From: a virus
DNA length: 35,400 bases
Strand: one strand, 5' to 3'
IMG/VR virus record: IMGVR_UViG_3300031787_000431
Span: 1 to 35,400 of that record
Positions 6,810-13,504 of the stretch are shown piece after piece. The first letter of the stretch is position 1. Each line of letters opens with the position of its first letter. A program made the position numbers and the translations under genes. The notes under the pieces were generated by a model. The model searched no databases and was not told the DNA's origin. It saw only the letters and a program-made list of their open reading frames with translations.

Positions 6810-7030
6810 GGTTTTGTCGAGACTGCAAATGGTTTGATGGCGGTGACGGCACGCGCTGCACCAACCCGTCTATGGCGACCGTTGACGCCGTTCAAGGGCC
6901 GCTGTCCGGCCACCCGAAGGGGTTGCGGGAGGATGGCGGGCGTTGCGGCCCTGGTGCTTCCGGCTACGAGCCCCGCGTGATCTGGTGGCGTCGTCTGTTC
7001 CCCACACCTCCCCACGGCGAGGAGGGGTAG
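6806..7030 (+). CDS. Small Cys-rich protein
   Basis: A 74-aa protein, MRFCRDCKWFDGGDGTRC then a Cys at about residue 47. The four cysteines (CxxC...C...C) make a small metal site likely. The family is common in phages and of unknown role. It overlaps the PP-loop gene by ATGA and converges on the minus-strand gene at 7041. Confidence 0.6.
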   Translation: MRFCRDCKWFDGGDGTRCTNPSMATVDAVQGPLSGHPKGLREDGGRCGPGASGYEPRVIWWRRLFPTPPHGEEG

Positions 7031-7040
7031 CCATGGCGGG

Positions 7041-7493
7041 CTACCGGCCCAACTTCTCGCGGCGGGCAATCTCGCGCTCGACAGATTCGCGGATGAAGTC
7101 CGAGCGCTTCTCCTTTTCGGCCAGCAAGGCGTCGATCCGCGCAAGCGTCCCCTGAGGGAAGCGCGCTGGCGTCTGCTCGTCGTTGATCCGCTTCCGTCCC
7201 ACGGTGGGTCTGGCCTTCTCGCCTTCGCCATTGCACGCGACAGCCTCACGGGCGGCCTCGGTTGCTGTGGCGGCATCTACCGCAAACCATTCGCCATGGG
7301 CGTGGGCGTGCCTCAGAAGCCAATGCGCTCGCAACTCTATATCGCGCGATCTCTCAACCGGAACCGGGAACGTAGCATGAATTTTTACCCGAGCCGCGTG
7401 ACCGGTTTGGATGCCTCGCAACCGACTTCCGGGCTCTTTCGCCAGCCCGATCTTCATCGGCCCGGCTTCCGCTCCTGCCACATAAATCTGCAT
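7041..7493 (-). CDS. GIY-YIG (T5orf172-like) domain fused to ribbon-helix-helix domain
   Basis: A 150-aa minus-strand gene inside a plus-strand block. Residues 1-75 look like the T5orf172/MUG113 branch of GIY-YIG: IYVAG at the start, PMKIGLA, SRLRGIQTG, a conserved E and H, and GEWFAV. Residues about 97-150 look like a ribbon-helix-helix DNA-binding domain: GRKRINDEQ, ARFPQGTLARIDALLA, RSDFIRESVEREI. RHH proteins usually bind palindromic operators and control their own genes, and a nested palindrome lies just upstream (7499-7532), between this gene and the divergent 7570 gene. It may be a regulator, a nuclease, or both. Confidence 0.75.
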   Translation of the reverse strand: MQIYVAGAEAGPMKIGLAKEPGSRLRGIQTGHAARVKIHATFPVPVERSRDIELRAHWLLRHAHAHGEWFAVDAATATEAAREAVACNGEGEKARPTVGRKRINDEQTPARFPQGTLARIDALLAEKEKRSDFIRESVEREIARREKLGR

Positions 7494-7498
7494 TTGTA

Positions 7499-7532
7499 GA
7501 TATCACCTATCTTGACAAGATTATCTGATATC
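7499..7532. promoter_or_regulatory. Divergent promoter region with nested palindromic operator
   Basis: An AT-rich gap between divergent genes. ATCTTG-A-CAAGAT (7509-7521) is a perfect 13-base palindrome, and GATATC copies at 7499-7504 and 7527-7532 flank it almost symmetrically. TTGACA (7512-7517) sits inside the palindrome as a rightward -35; a weak -10 (CTAAAT, 7535-7540, 17-bp spacer) follows. Binding at the palindrome would block the -35. The RHH domain of the gene at 7041-7493 is the obvious candidate binder. Confidence 0.65.
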
Positions 7533-7569
7533 AACTAAATAGACGATGTCACTTAAGGAGGCAAGAGCA

Positions 7570-7959
7570 ATGCCGCGTACCATTGAATCCTGCATCAAAT
7601 CCGCCCGCCGCGCTTACAAACTAGAGCGCCGAGAACTCCGCGGAGGAGAAGTTTCCTGGATGGCCGTCGATCGCAGCGGCGTCGGGAGAGGCGTCATCGG
7701 GACCAAAATCGAGGGGGAGGACTACCTCGAAAAAACAGTCATGTTTCATGCGCTAAAGTCGTTCGACCCGAAGTACGACTGGCACGACCATGACTGGCAC
7801 ACGCTCGGCGGGCCAGCCGAAAGTCGCTGTCGGCAGATGATTGCTTGGCGGATGGAGCGCGAAGCCGCCGCCGAGGCGCAGCATGGATTTAGAACACTTG
7901 CCCTCTTGATGGCGGGGCAGGTGCGCGCTGCCGCCAGGAAGGGTAGCGCCAATGGCTGA
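7570..7959 (+). CDS. Hypothetical protein at the head of the second early cluster
   Basis: A 129-aa basic protein, Trp- and Arg-rich, with YDWHDHDWHT in the middle that could bind a metal. No family is recognised. The start at 7570 is chosen because AAGGAGG lies 8 bases before it; an in-frame ATG at 7546 lies upstream of that site. It is the first gene downstream of the palindromic promoter region, so it heads the transcript running to 10728. Confidence 0.65.
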   Translation: MPRTIESCIKSARRAYKLERRELRGGEVSWMAVDRSGVGRGVIGTKIEGEDYLEKTVMFHALKSFDPKYDWHDHDWHTLGGPAESRCRQMIAWRMEREAAAEAQHGFRTLALLMAGQVRAAARKGSANG

Positions 7960-8185
7960 CGAATGGACCGATGCCGACCGTGAGCGGTTTGCCGGCATCT
8001 TGGGTCGATCCTCCAACCGCGCCCGCAATCAGCGAGCCGAAGAGGGCCGCCGCCGCGCGGCTCTCAACTTCATCGCTCCTGTCTTCGATGACGTGATGCG
8101 CCGAAGTGACGGCGACCTCCCGACCGGCGCGAGGGAACTGGTCGCGGGCGCAATGCTCGGCCTCACCCGAAAGGACACCCCATGA
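7952..8185 (+). CDS. Hypothetical protein
   Basis: A 77-aa charged, mostly helical protein (MADEWTDADRERFAGIL..., with an Arg-rich middle). It overlaps the previous gene by 8 bases and the small remnant at 8182 by ATGA. No domain is recognised. Confidence 0.55.
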   Translation: MADEWTDADRERFAGILGRSSNRARNQRAEEGRRRAALNFIAPVFDDVMRRSDGDLPTGARELVAGAMLGLTRKDTP

Positions 8186-8262
8186 CCGCGCTGGCAGAGA
8201 AGGTGGAGGCCCTCTCCCGCGTCGACGCTGTCCTGAAGGAGGACGAAAATGGTCAGCGATGA
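8182..8262 (+). pseudogene. Internally deleted copy of the 5256-5639 gene
   Basis: A 26-codon frame, MTALAEKVEALSRVDAVL then KEDENGQR. Its first 29 bases lie in the 36-bp exact repeat of 5264-5299, and its SRVDAVL part matches the SVDAVL part of that gene. The stretch between the two blocks is 129 bases there and 9 bases here, an in-frame loss of 120 bases. The end (EDENG) also resembles the parental C-terminus (MENDNG). It still has coupled start and stop overlaps, so it may be translated as a peptide. Confidence 0.6.
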
Positions 8263-8506
8263 CTTTTGCGAGCACGACTGGCCCGGCAGCGGGTGCAAGG
8301 AATGTGCGGCAGCGTGGGAGCGAGAGAAGGCCAAGCGCGGCGAGCGCATACGTCGCTGCATTCACTGCCTGCCGCTTTCGGAGCCGTGTTCCGACTGCCT
8401 TGACGATGCGGCAGCCGCCCAGGAGCGGGAACAATCGACACTGCGGAGGCGCATATCTCGCGCGCTGAAAGCCGCCCTCACCAAACGAGGCACAAGCAAT
8501 GTCTGA
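8249..8506 (+). CDS. Small double zinc-knuckle-like protein
   Basis: An 85-aa protein with CEHDWPGSGCKEC near the N-terminus and CIHCLPLSEPCSDC in the middle, giving two Cys/His clusters that could bind zinc. A basic helix (RRRISRALKAAL) follows. A nucleic-acid-binding role is plausible. It overlaps the remnant and the following gene (8 bases). Confidence 0.6.
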   Translation: MVSDDFCEHDWPGSGCKECAAAWEREKAKRGERIRRCIHCLPLSEPCSDCLDDAAAAQEREQSTLRRRISRALKAALTKRGTSNV

Positions 8507-8849
8507 AATTCCAGAAATCGCACCGCCGTCATTTGATACTGGAGACGAACCGCCGCACGCGCCCGCGTCGCATATGTCCCCGCAAGCAAAAGCGGTGGCC
8601 GCGCGCATGGAAGCCGATCTAGCGGTCGCCGCCAAGGACGCCGAGATCACCCGCCTCCGGGCGCTGGTCGAGGAGGCGCGGGAGGCGTTGGAGCCGTTCG
8701 TTCCGCCGCATCAGTATTGGATGGACGAGTATGCGAACGACGCGCTCACGCCGCTCAGTCGCGTCACATGGGGCGACATTCGCCGCGCCCGCGCCACCCT
8801 CACCAAGGCCAAGGCCAAGGCCAAGGCCAAGGCCAAGGAGCAGTCATGA
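8499..8849 (+). CDS. Coiled-coil protein ending in a Lys-Ala repeat
   Basis: A 116-aa protein. The N-terminal 30 residues are Pro-rich. A coiled-coil segment (AEITRLRALVEEAREALEP) follows, and the C-terminus is a run of KA dipeptides coded by a hexanucleotide repeat (see 8805-8838). The tail resembles a histone-like basic tail and could bind DNA. The repeat number is probably variable between isolates. No family is recognised. Confidence 0.55.
   Translation: MSEIPEIAPPSFDTGDEPPHAPASHMSPQAKAVAARMEADLAVAAKDAEITRLRALVEEAREALEPFVPPHQYWMDEYANDALTPLSRVTWGDIRRARATLTKAKAKAKAKAKEQS
8805..8838 (+). repeat. AAGGCC hexanucleotide tandem repeat
   Basis: Five perfect AAGGCC units (8805-8834) and a partial sixth. 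The period of six keeps the frame, so a gain or loss of units changes only the length of the KA tail of the 8499-8849 protein. Confidence 0.9.
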
Positions 8850-9475
8850 CCGAAGACCTGCGAAAGGCCGCAGAGGCGGCGACACCGGGGCCGTGGGTCG
8901 GCTTTTCCGACAAGGGCAAGCTGGCGGCCATCATGCCGGCTGGGCGGCCCGGTGACGTGTGCGTCTTCGAGCAGCCACCGTCTGATGAAGACGGGCGCTT
9001 CATGCTGCTCGCCAACCCCGCCGCGATCCTCGCCCTCTACGCCGAGCTGGACGCCGCCATAGCCCGCGCCGAGAAGGCGGAGGGGGAGATTACCCACTAC
9101 CGCCAAGACACCGGCTACGTGCTCGGATGGAATGCGGGATGGGATGAGGCCTTCGGTCGCCTGAAATTCCCGACGATGCTGCGGAAAATGTGGAGCGGTG
9201 GCGAGGTCCAACGCTGGCTTGACGAGCAAAAGGCCGAGCAGAACGGACCCCCGGACGGATCGCTGTCCGAGCGTCTGGCCGCCGCCGAAGCCTCCCTCGC
9301 CGCCATTACGGCAGAGAGGGATGCGTTGCAGGCGGACAACGAGCGACTGGCAGCGGAAGCCTACCGCGACACGCTGGTCAAGGTTGTCCGGGTGGAACTG
9401 GCGCAGGAGAAGCGCCTCCGACTTAGCTACGAGCGCAAACTTGCTGCCCTCAAGGAGCCCACCAATGCCGAGTGA
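8846..9475 (+). CDS. Ea22/Ead-like phage protein
   Basis: A 209-aa protein. The N-terminal LRKAAEAATPGPW block, followed by DGRFMLLANPAAILALYAEL, is the signature of the lambdoid Ead/Ea22-like family. The C-terminal half is a long coiled coil. Family members are accessory early proteins of unknown biochemistry. It starts on an ATGA overlap and ends overlapping the next gene by 11 bases. Confidence 0.75.
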   Translation: MTEDLRKAAEAATPGPWVGFSDKGKLAAIMPAGRPGDVCVFEQPPSDEDGRFMLLANPAAILALYAELDAAIARAEKAEGEITHYRQDTGYVLGWNAGWDEAFGRLKFPTMLRKMWSGGEVQRWLDEQKAEQNGPPDGSLSERLAAAEASLAAITAERDALQADNERLAAEAYRDTLVKVVRVELAQEKRLRLSYERKLAALKEPTNAE

Positions 9476-10004
9476 CGAGATGGTCGAGAAGGCGCTTCAG
9501 CCAGAGGTCGAGGACGACAACGGCTCCCTCTGCGTGATGTGGCACAGGAGCGGAAAGATGTACGCGCTGACCACGAAGCCAGACGGATCGGTCGTTGCTA
9601 CCGTGTCGCCGTTTTCGCGGTCGGCCCCGCCAGTCGCGGTCGGTGTCGAGGCGCTGTTCGCCGCCCTCACCGCCGCCATGGGGGAGGAGAAGCCGGTGGC
9701 GTGGCGGTCACGCTGGACCTACCCAGACGTATCGAGCGCCTGGATTATCACGCCGCATCGCCCCCAAGACACGACGCCACGCGGGCATCTTGCCACCTAC
9801 GTGTGCGAGCCCCTCTTCGCCCACCCGTCCAGAGAGGACGTGGTGGAGGAGACGATCCCCGATGCGGCGGTTGAGGCATTCCTGCTCTCGTTCTACCCCG
9901 GCATGACCGTCGAGGAGATGGCGATGCACAACGGCGAAGACCTGCGTCCGGGCGCGCGAACTGCTCTTGCCGCCGCCATCCGCAAGCTGGGGGAGCGGTC
10001 ATGA
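9465..10004 (+). CDS. Hypothetical protein
   Basis: A 179-aa protein. The start at 9465 overlaps the Ea22-like gene by 11 bases. The first 50 residues look beta-rich (LCVMWHRSGKMYALTT). A middle segment with WRSRWTYPDVSSAWIIT and YVCEPLFAHP resembles a motif seen in small phage proteins that end in '...PLYAHP'. A helical C-terminus follows (PGARTALAAAIRKLG). No function is known. Confidence 0.6.
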   Translation: MPSDEMVEKALQPEVEDDNGSLCVMWHRSGKMYALTTKPDGSVVATVSPFSRSAPPVAVGVEALFAALTAAMGEEKPVAWRSRWTYPDVSSAWIITPHRPQDTTPRGHLATYVCEPLFAHPSREDVVEETIPDAAVEAFLLSFYPGMTVEEMAMHNGEDLRPGARTALAAAIRKLGERS

Positions 10005-10243
10005 CATGGGCCGATAAGTCACGACACGCCATAGAGGCGGCCCTTCGCACCCTGCCAGGGGATGCGAACGAGGACGACAGGCGCAAGGCCATCGACGCAG
10101 CCTATCCGTTCGGAGAACGCAGCCTTTTCCCCTACAAGGCGTGGCTTCGCGTCCGTCGAGAATACCTGCGGCCGAAGAACGGCGGGGTGCCTCGGGGATA
10201 CATGTCGCCGCTGGACAGGGCGAAGCTCAGGGCTATCGGATGA
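10001..10243 (+). CDS. Conserved small phage protein
   Basis: An 80-aa protein, MTWADKSRHAIEAAL then AYPFGERSLFPYKAWLRVRREYL. I recall this arrangement (MTWADKSR..., YPFG...YKAW...REYL) in other alphaproteobacterial phages. It is basic and Trp/Tyr-rich and of unknown role. It is coupled by ATGA overlaps on both sides. Confidence 0.65.
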   Translation: MTWADKSRHAIEAALRTLPGDANEDDRRKAIDAAYPFGERSLFPYKAWLRVRREYLRPKNGGVPRGYMSPLDRAKLRAIG

Positions 10244-10404
10244 TATTGCCCTACATCTACCGCTGGGATCGACAGGGCCGGAAGGGCCAGCGGTGCAACG
10301 TCACGGCGCGGGGGGCTATGAACTCCTGCCGCGTCGAGTTCGATGACGGCTACCGGATGATCACCAGCCGGAACGCTATCAGGAAGGCGAAGGACGATGA
10401 CTGA
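10240..10404 (+). CDS. Conserved small phage protein
   Basis: A 54-aa protein, MILPYIYRWDRQGRKGQRC ... NSCRVEFDDGYRMITSRNA. It reads as a compact beta barrel-like domain; the pattern recurs in phages but has no known function. The start overlaps the previous stop by ATGA. It was found by following the overlap chain. Confidence 0.65.
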   Translation: MILPYIYRWDRQGRKGQRCNVTARGAMNSCRVEFDDGYRMITSRNAIRKAKDDD

Positions 10405-10537
10405 TCTGGTCGGGGCTCGCCGGGGTGGGATATGCGGGCAGACGGTGGATGCTGTCTGGCGCAACGAACACGCCCCAGAACGAGCGGCCTACCGCGCCAT
10501 GATCGAAGCCGGCAGGATCAGGGAGGACGGGAAGTGA
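10397..10537 (+). CDS. Very small hypothetical protein
   Basis: A 46-aa frame, MTDLVGARRGGICGQTVD..., helical in its second half (APERAAYRAMIEAGRI). It overlaps the previous gene by 8 bases and the next by GTGA, which is the main support. No family is recognised. Confidence 0.5.
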   Translation: MTDLVGARRGGICGQTVDAVWRNEHAPERAAYRAMIEAGRIREDGK

Positions 10538-10728
10538 CGGAAGCAGACGCAGTTGTCGCGCTTGGCCTTGCGCTCCAAGGGATGCTTCTATCGATCAAGG
10601 GGATGGCGTGGGTGTGGCGAACGATGACGCCACTAATCGGTCAGGCGCGGCAGTCTGAGCTACATGCCCGGCAAGCTCAGGCCCGCGCCGAGGCGTATCG
10701 GCAAGAGGCGTATCGGTTGGCGACCTAA
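10534..10728 (+). CDS. Small hydrophobic/helical protein, last rightward gene
   Basis: A 64-aa protein starting with GTG in a GTGA overlap. A hydrophobic segment (VVALGLALQGMLLSIKGMAWVW, about residues 7-28, listed in two parts: VVALGLALQGML and LSIKGMAWVW) may be a membrane helix. A Gln/Ala/Arg-rich helix follows. It ends in a 4-base overlap with the convergent DUF6378 gene, with no terminator between them. Confidence 0.55.
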   Translation: MTEADAVVALGLALQGMLLSIKGMAWVWRTMTPLIGQARQSELHARQAQARAEAYRQEAYRLAT

Positions 10729-11054
10729 GCCCCGTCATCCTGCCAAGAATCAGTAAGGGCGCGGGCGAGGCTGACTACCTTGTCCGCTGCGTTGCCTTCG
10801 GTGGCGACCTCGATACCGCAGGCGGCATAGCCAGCGGCGTCCACGAATGAATCGGCGTGCGTCGGGTCATAGTTGGCCCGCGCGACCTTGAGCAGGATCA
10901 TCGCCAGCGCGACCTGATGCGGCTCTACCCTAACGCCGAACAGCGTTGACCAGAGGCCAGCGACGGCGCGGAAGTTTGATTCCGGCTTGCCGTAGTTAGC
11001 GCCCCTGGATGCGACGGCCTGCTCTGCGGCTTTAAGACACTCAACCCGGTTCAT
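10725..11054 (-). CDS. DUF6378-type phage protein
   Basis: A 109-aa protein, MNRVECLKAAEQAV, then RGANYGKPESNF, LWSTLFGV, QVALAMILLKVARANYDP, and HADSFVDAAGYAACGIEVA. This matches the DUF6378 family of phage proteins, which pair HGD/YGxPExNF with a DxWxDxxGYxAxG motif and look like degenerate MazG-type helices. The function is not established. ATG at 11054 overlaps the metallophosphoesterase stop (ATGA). It is the last gene of the leftward late block. Confidence 0.8.
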   Translation of the reverse strand: MNRVECLKAAEQAVASRGANYGKPESNFRAVAGLWSTLFGVRVEPHQVALAMILLKVARANYDPTHADSFVDAAGYAACGIEVATEGNAADKVVSLARALTDSWQDDGA

Positions 11055-12262
11055 ACATTCACCTTGTGTCGTCCAACTTCGCCGCGTTCCGAGTGCAGGA
11101 CGATAGCTTGCATGGATCGTCCAGCCCGATAGCCCATTGAACTGTGCCACGCGTCGCGGGCTGCCGTGGTCTGGAAACTCTCGACCACCACGCCGCCCAC
11201 CTCGACCGCTGTCTGTGTGTGGATATGTCCCGTCAAGACCGCGCGAAATTTCGTGGCTCCCCAGTCTTCGGGGCGGGATGCAGCCATGATCATAGGCAAA
11301 TCTTTCATCTTGGCAAGGTCCCCATGGGTTCCGCCCAAGAGATTAGCGCCAAATCGCCACCACCAGAAGCGTGACGGATCAGTATCCACAGTCACTCTTT
11401 CGTCATTGCGGAACCAAGCCCACAAGGCCAATGCTATTGCGCCCGCCGTGATTTCGTCATGGTTGCCGGGCAAGATGCGTGCAATGACTTTGCCGTGGCG
11501 CTCTAGAGCCTTCTCAACACAGAAGATCATGAACAGCAAGGCGGTCTGACGGACCTTGGAATGCCGGGTGTCGACGTCCAGAGCGTGACCAGACTTCGCC
11601 GTCCGGTTCTCGGGATTGTCAGCGTGCAAAAGATCGCCAAGCCCAAGGATGACCGCCGTCCCGCTGGCAGGGGTTGCCCCGACCAGCCGGGAGAACGTCT
11701 CACGGTTCAGCGCATCGGCAATGGAGAGGTCATAATCCTCGCCGGCTTCCGGCCCGTAGGCATAGAGCCCGAAGTGGCTGTCAGCTATGGGGAAGATCGT
11801 CGCCAGATCATCAGCGACAACGGGAGGCGGTGCAGAGGCTCTGGGAGCCTCGTAGGCGGCAAAAGCCTCGCGGATGGTGTCTACCCATTGCTGCGGGCTG
11901 ATCTCGCCTTCCTTGGTCTTGATCCACCGCTGAATGACCCTGCCATCAGCACCGACTAGCGCACTCTCGCCTTTGACCACATGCCCGTCAGGGAGTGTGT
12001 ATTCCTCGCCAGCGGCAGGGCCTTGCTTGATCCACTCCCGCTGTGTCTCCCCGTCCGGCCCTAGCTGGGTCGATGTGGATTTAATCTCGAAACCGGGAAG
12101 CACTGGCTTGGTCCCGAGAAGACCGCGACGGGATGCGATCTGCAATCGGCTGGAAGCGGTCGTACGGGCGATCCCGAGGACTTCCGCTGCCTTCGTAGCA
12201 CCGAGGGCTTGAACGGCCTGTGCGGTCTTTAGAAGGTCTTCGTCTGAAGCGTAAGCCGGCAT
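11051..12262 (-). CDS. Calcineurin-like metallophosphoesterase with N-terminal HTH
   Basis: A 403-aa protein. Residues about 8-45 form a helix-turn-helix (TAQAVQALGATKAAEVLGIA, RTTASSRL). A linker of about 100 residues follows, then a phosphoesterase core with IADSHFG, LGLGDLLHADN, ILPGNHDE, GGTHGD and LTGHIHT, the metal ligands of the calcineurin-like fold. All five motifs are intact. The HTH fusion suggests action on DNA, and homologues occur in phages next to lysis genes. The start at 12262 uses the TGATG overlap; an in-frame ATG at 12286 is less likely. Confidence 0.85.
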   Translation of the reverse strand: MPAYASDEDLLKTAQAVQALGATKAAEVLGIARTTASSRLQIASRRGLLGTKPVLPGFEIKSTSTQLGPDGETQREWIKQGPAAGEEYTLPDGHVVKGESALVGADGRVIQRWIKTKEGEISPQQWVDTIREAFAAYEAPRASAPPPVVADDLATIFPIADSHFGLYAYGPEAGEDYDLSIADALNRETFSRLVGATPASGTAVILGLGDLLHADNPENRTAKSGHALDVDTRHSKVRQTALLFMIFCVEKALERHGKVIARILPGNHDEITAGAIALALWAWFRNDERVTVDTDPSRFWWWRFGANLLGGTHGDLAKMKDLPMIMAASRPEDWGATKFRAVLTGHIHTQTAVEVGGVVVESFQTTAARDAWHSSMGYRAGRSMQAIVLHSERGEVGRHKVNV

Positions 12263-12495
12263 CAGCGTGGCGCGCTCATGACCCATGGGATAAGGCCGCT
12301 AACCTTCGATGCGAGGAAGCCGCCAATTCCCACCATGATGAGGACAACCCACCGGACGCCCTTGGCCTGCGTAAGGAGGTCATGAACCTCCGTCAGTTTG
12401 GTATCCATGAGGCCAATCTTCTCGTTGAGATGCCCCACCTGTGTTTCAAGGCGGATCACCTTGTCGCGGATTTCCATGCTGTCGCCCAAGGTCAC
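12262..12495 (-). CDS. XhlA/holin-like coiled-coil membrane protein
   Basis: A 77-aa protein. The first 45 residues are a coiled coil (DKVIRLETQVGHLNEKIGLM, DTKLTEVHDLL), followed by a membrane helix (about 52-70, WVVLIMVGIGGFLASKV) and a short basic end. This matches XhlA-type proteins found with holins and endolysins. The start is unsure: GTG at 12495 overlaps the protease stop (GTGA), while a TTG at 12489 has GGAGG at ideal spacing. Confidence 0.6.
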   Translation of the reverse strand: MTLGDSMEIRDKVIRLETQVGHLNEKIGLMDTKLTEVHDLLTQAKGVRWVVLIMVGIGGFLASKVSGLIPWVMSAPR

Positions 12496-13097
12496 CTCCC
12501 GAGCATTCGACAAATTGCGGAAGACGGGACCATGAGCGTGATGCCGGAGACGGGGGCGAAGGGCGTTGCCATGCCGCCAACAAAGACCCCCACGAGTTTG
12601 CCGGCCATGGAGAAGACGCCGCCACCGGACATGCCGGGCATCCCGGTAATGTCCATGATGTGCGCGACCTTCCAGATGGCCCGCTCATCTTCCTTGGTGG
12701 AAATGAACCCGTTGAACTTGGCGAAGGTGATGTTGCCGGGGTTGCCGAAAGCCTGGATCGCATCACCCTGACGGAGCGTCCCGCAGGCGATCTGTGCAGC
12801 CGGGAGAACTGCGCCTTCGTATTGGATCACGGCGATGTCGTGGGCCTTCGCAATCCAAAGGACTTTGGCCGGCATTTTCTTGCCGTCGTGGGTTTCTATT
12901 TCGATGGAAGGGGCACCCTCGACCACATGGGCTGCCGTGAGGACCATGCGGTTGCCGATCACGGTCCCCGATCCATGACCGCCGCCAACGTGGATTTTCA
13001 CGGAAAACCGTTGAGGATCGACGGGGGCACAAGCCAACAGGGAGAGGCAGAACAGGGCAACGATAGCCCATGCACCAATGTAAGCAGCGCGTGTCAT
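12492..13097 (-). CDS. Trypsin-like serine protease, predicted lipoprotein
   Basis: A 201-aa protein. A signal sequence ends in a lipobox SLLAC with Cys 23. The protease domain shows the chymotrypsin-fold triad: GSGTVIGNRMVLTAAHVV (His 57), KAHDIAVI (Asp 87) and GMPGMSGGGVF (Ser 157). The catalytic residues look intact. It is predicted to be exported and anchored to a membrane facing the periplasm. It lies between the holin and the XhlA-like gene, coupled by ATGA and GTGA overlaps, so it is probably expressed with lysis. It could help degrade envelope proteins, as a substitute for a spanin, or be a lysogeny/virulence factor. Confidence 0.85.
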   Translation of the reverse strand: MTRAAYIGAWAIVALFCLSLLACAPVDPQRFSVKIHVGGGHGSGTVIGNRMVLTAAHVVEGAPSIEIETHDGKKMPAKVLWIAKAHDIAVIQYEGAVLPAAQIACGTLRQGDAIQAFGNPGNITFAKFNGFISTKEDERAIWKVAHIMDITGMPGMSGGGVFSMAGKLVGVFVGGMATPFAPVSGITLMVPSSAICRMLGR

Positions 13098-13504
13098 CTG
13101 CGCCCCCTGATAGCGCCCGCGAGCGCGGTGATGCCCTGTCCGATGACGTGAACGCCGAAGAACGAGAGCAGGATGGCCCCCTGGTATGATTGGAAGGGCT
13201 CGGGGAATTTCGGGATGGCCCAACCGAGGCGGAAACACGTGTCCGCCGCCACCAGATTGAGGTGCAGGACGAAGGGCGCGGCGATCAGGAACGTGATGAG
13301 CCGCATTTCCCAGAAGCCGGCGGTGGCTAGCCGGATTTCCTTGGCAGCGGCGCGGTCTGCCATCTGCCGCTCAATGTCCTTGATCGCGACATCGGCAATG
13401 AGGCGCTCGGTCTCGTTCGCAGCCTTCAGCCGGGCTTCATAGGCGCGGGTTAGCTGTCCGATAAGGTCGCCCGTTACCCATTTCAGGATCGCGCCCCAGA
13501 ACAT
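13094..13504 (-). CDS. 3-TM holin family protein
   Basis: A 136-aa protein. An N-terminal helix carries WGAILKWVTGDLIGQL, then a charged coiled coil (about 20-60), then WEMRLITFLIAAPFVLHL (a TM helix), TCFRLGWAIPKFPEPFQSYQ, and a last hydrophobic segment (ILLSFFGVHVIGQGITALAG). This is the layout of the 'holin of 3TMs, GTA family'. Expected role: holes in the inner membrane for endolysin release. Coupled by TGATG to the endolysin and by ATGA to the protease. Confidence 0.85.
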   Translation of the reverse strand: MFWGAILKWVTGDLIGQLTRAYEARLKAANETERLIADVAIKDIERQMADRAAAKEIRLATAGFWEMRLITFLIAAPFVLHLNLVAADTCFRLGWAIPKFPEPFQSYQGAILLSFFGVHVIGQGITALAGAIRGRR

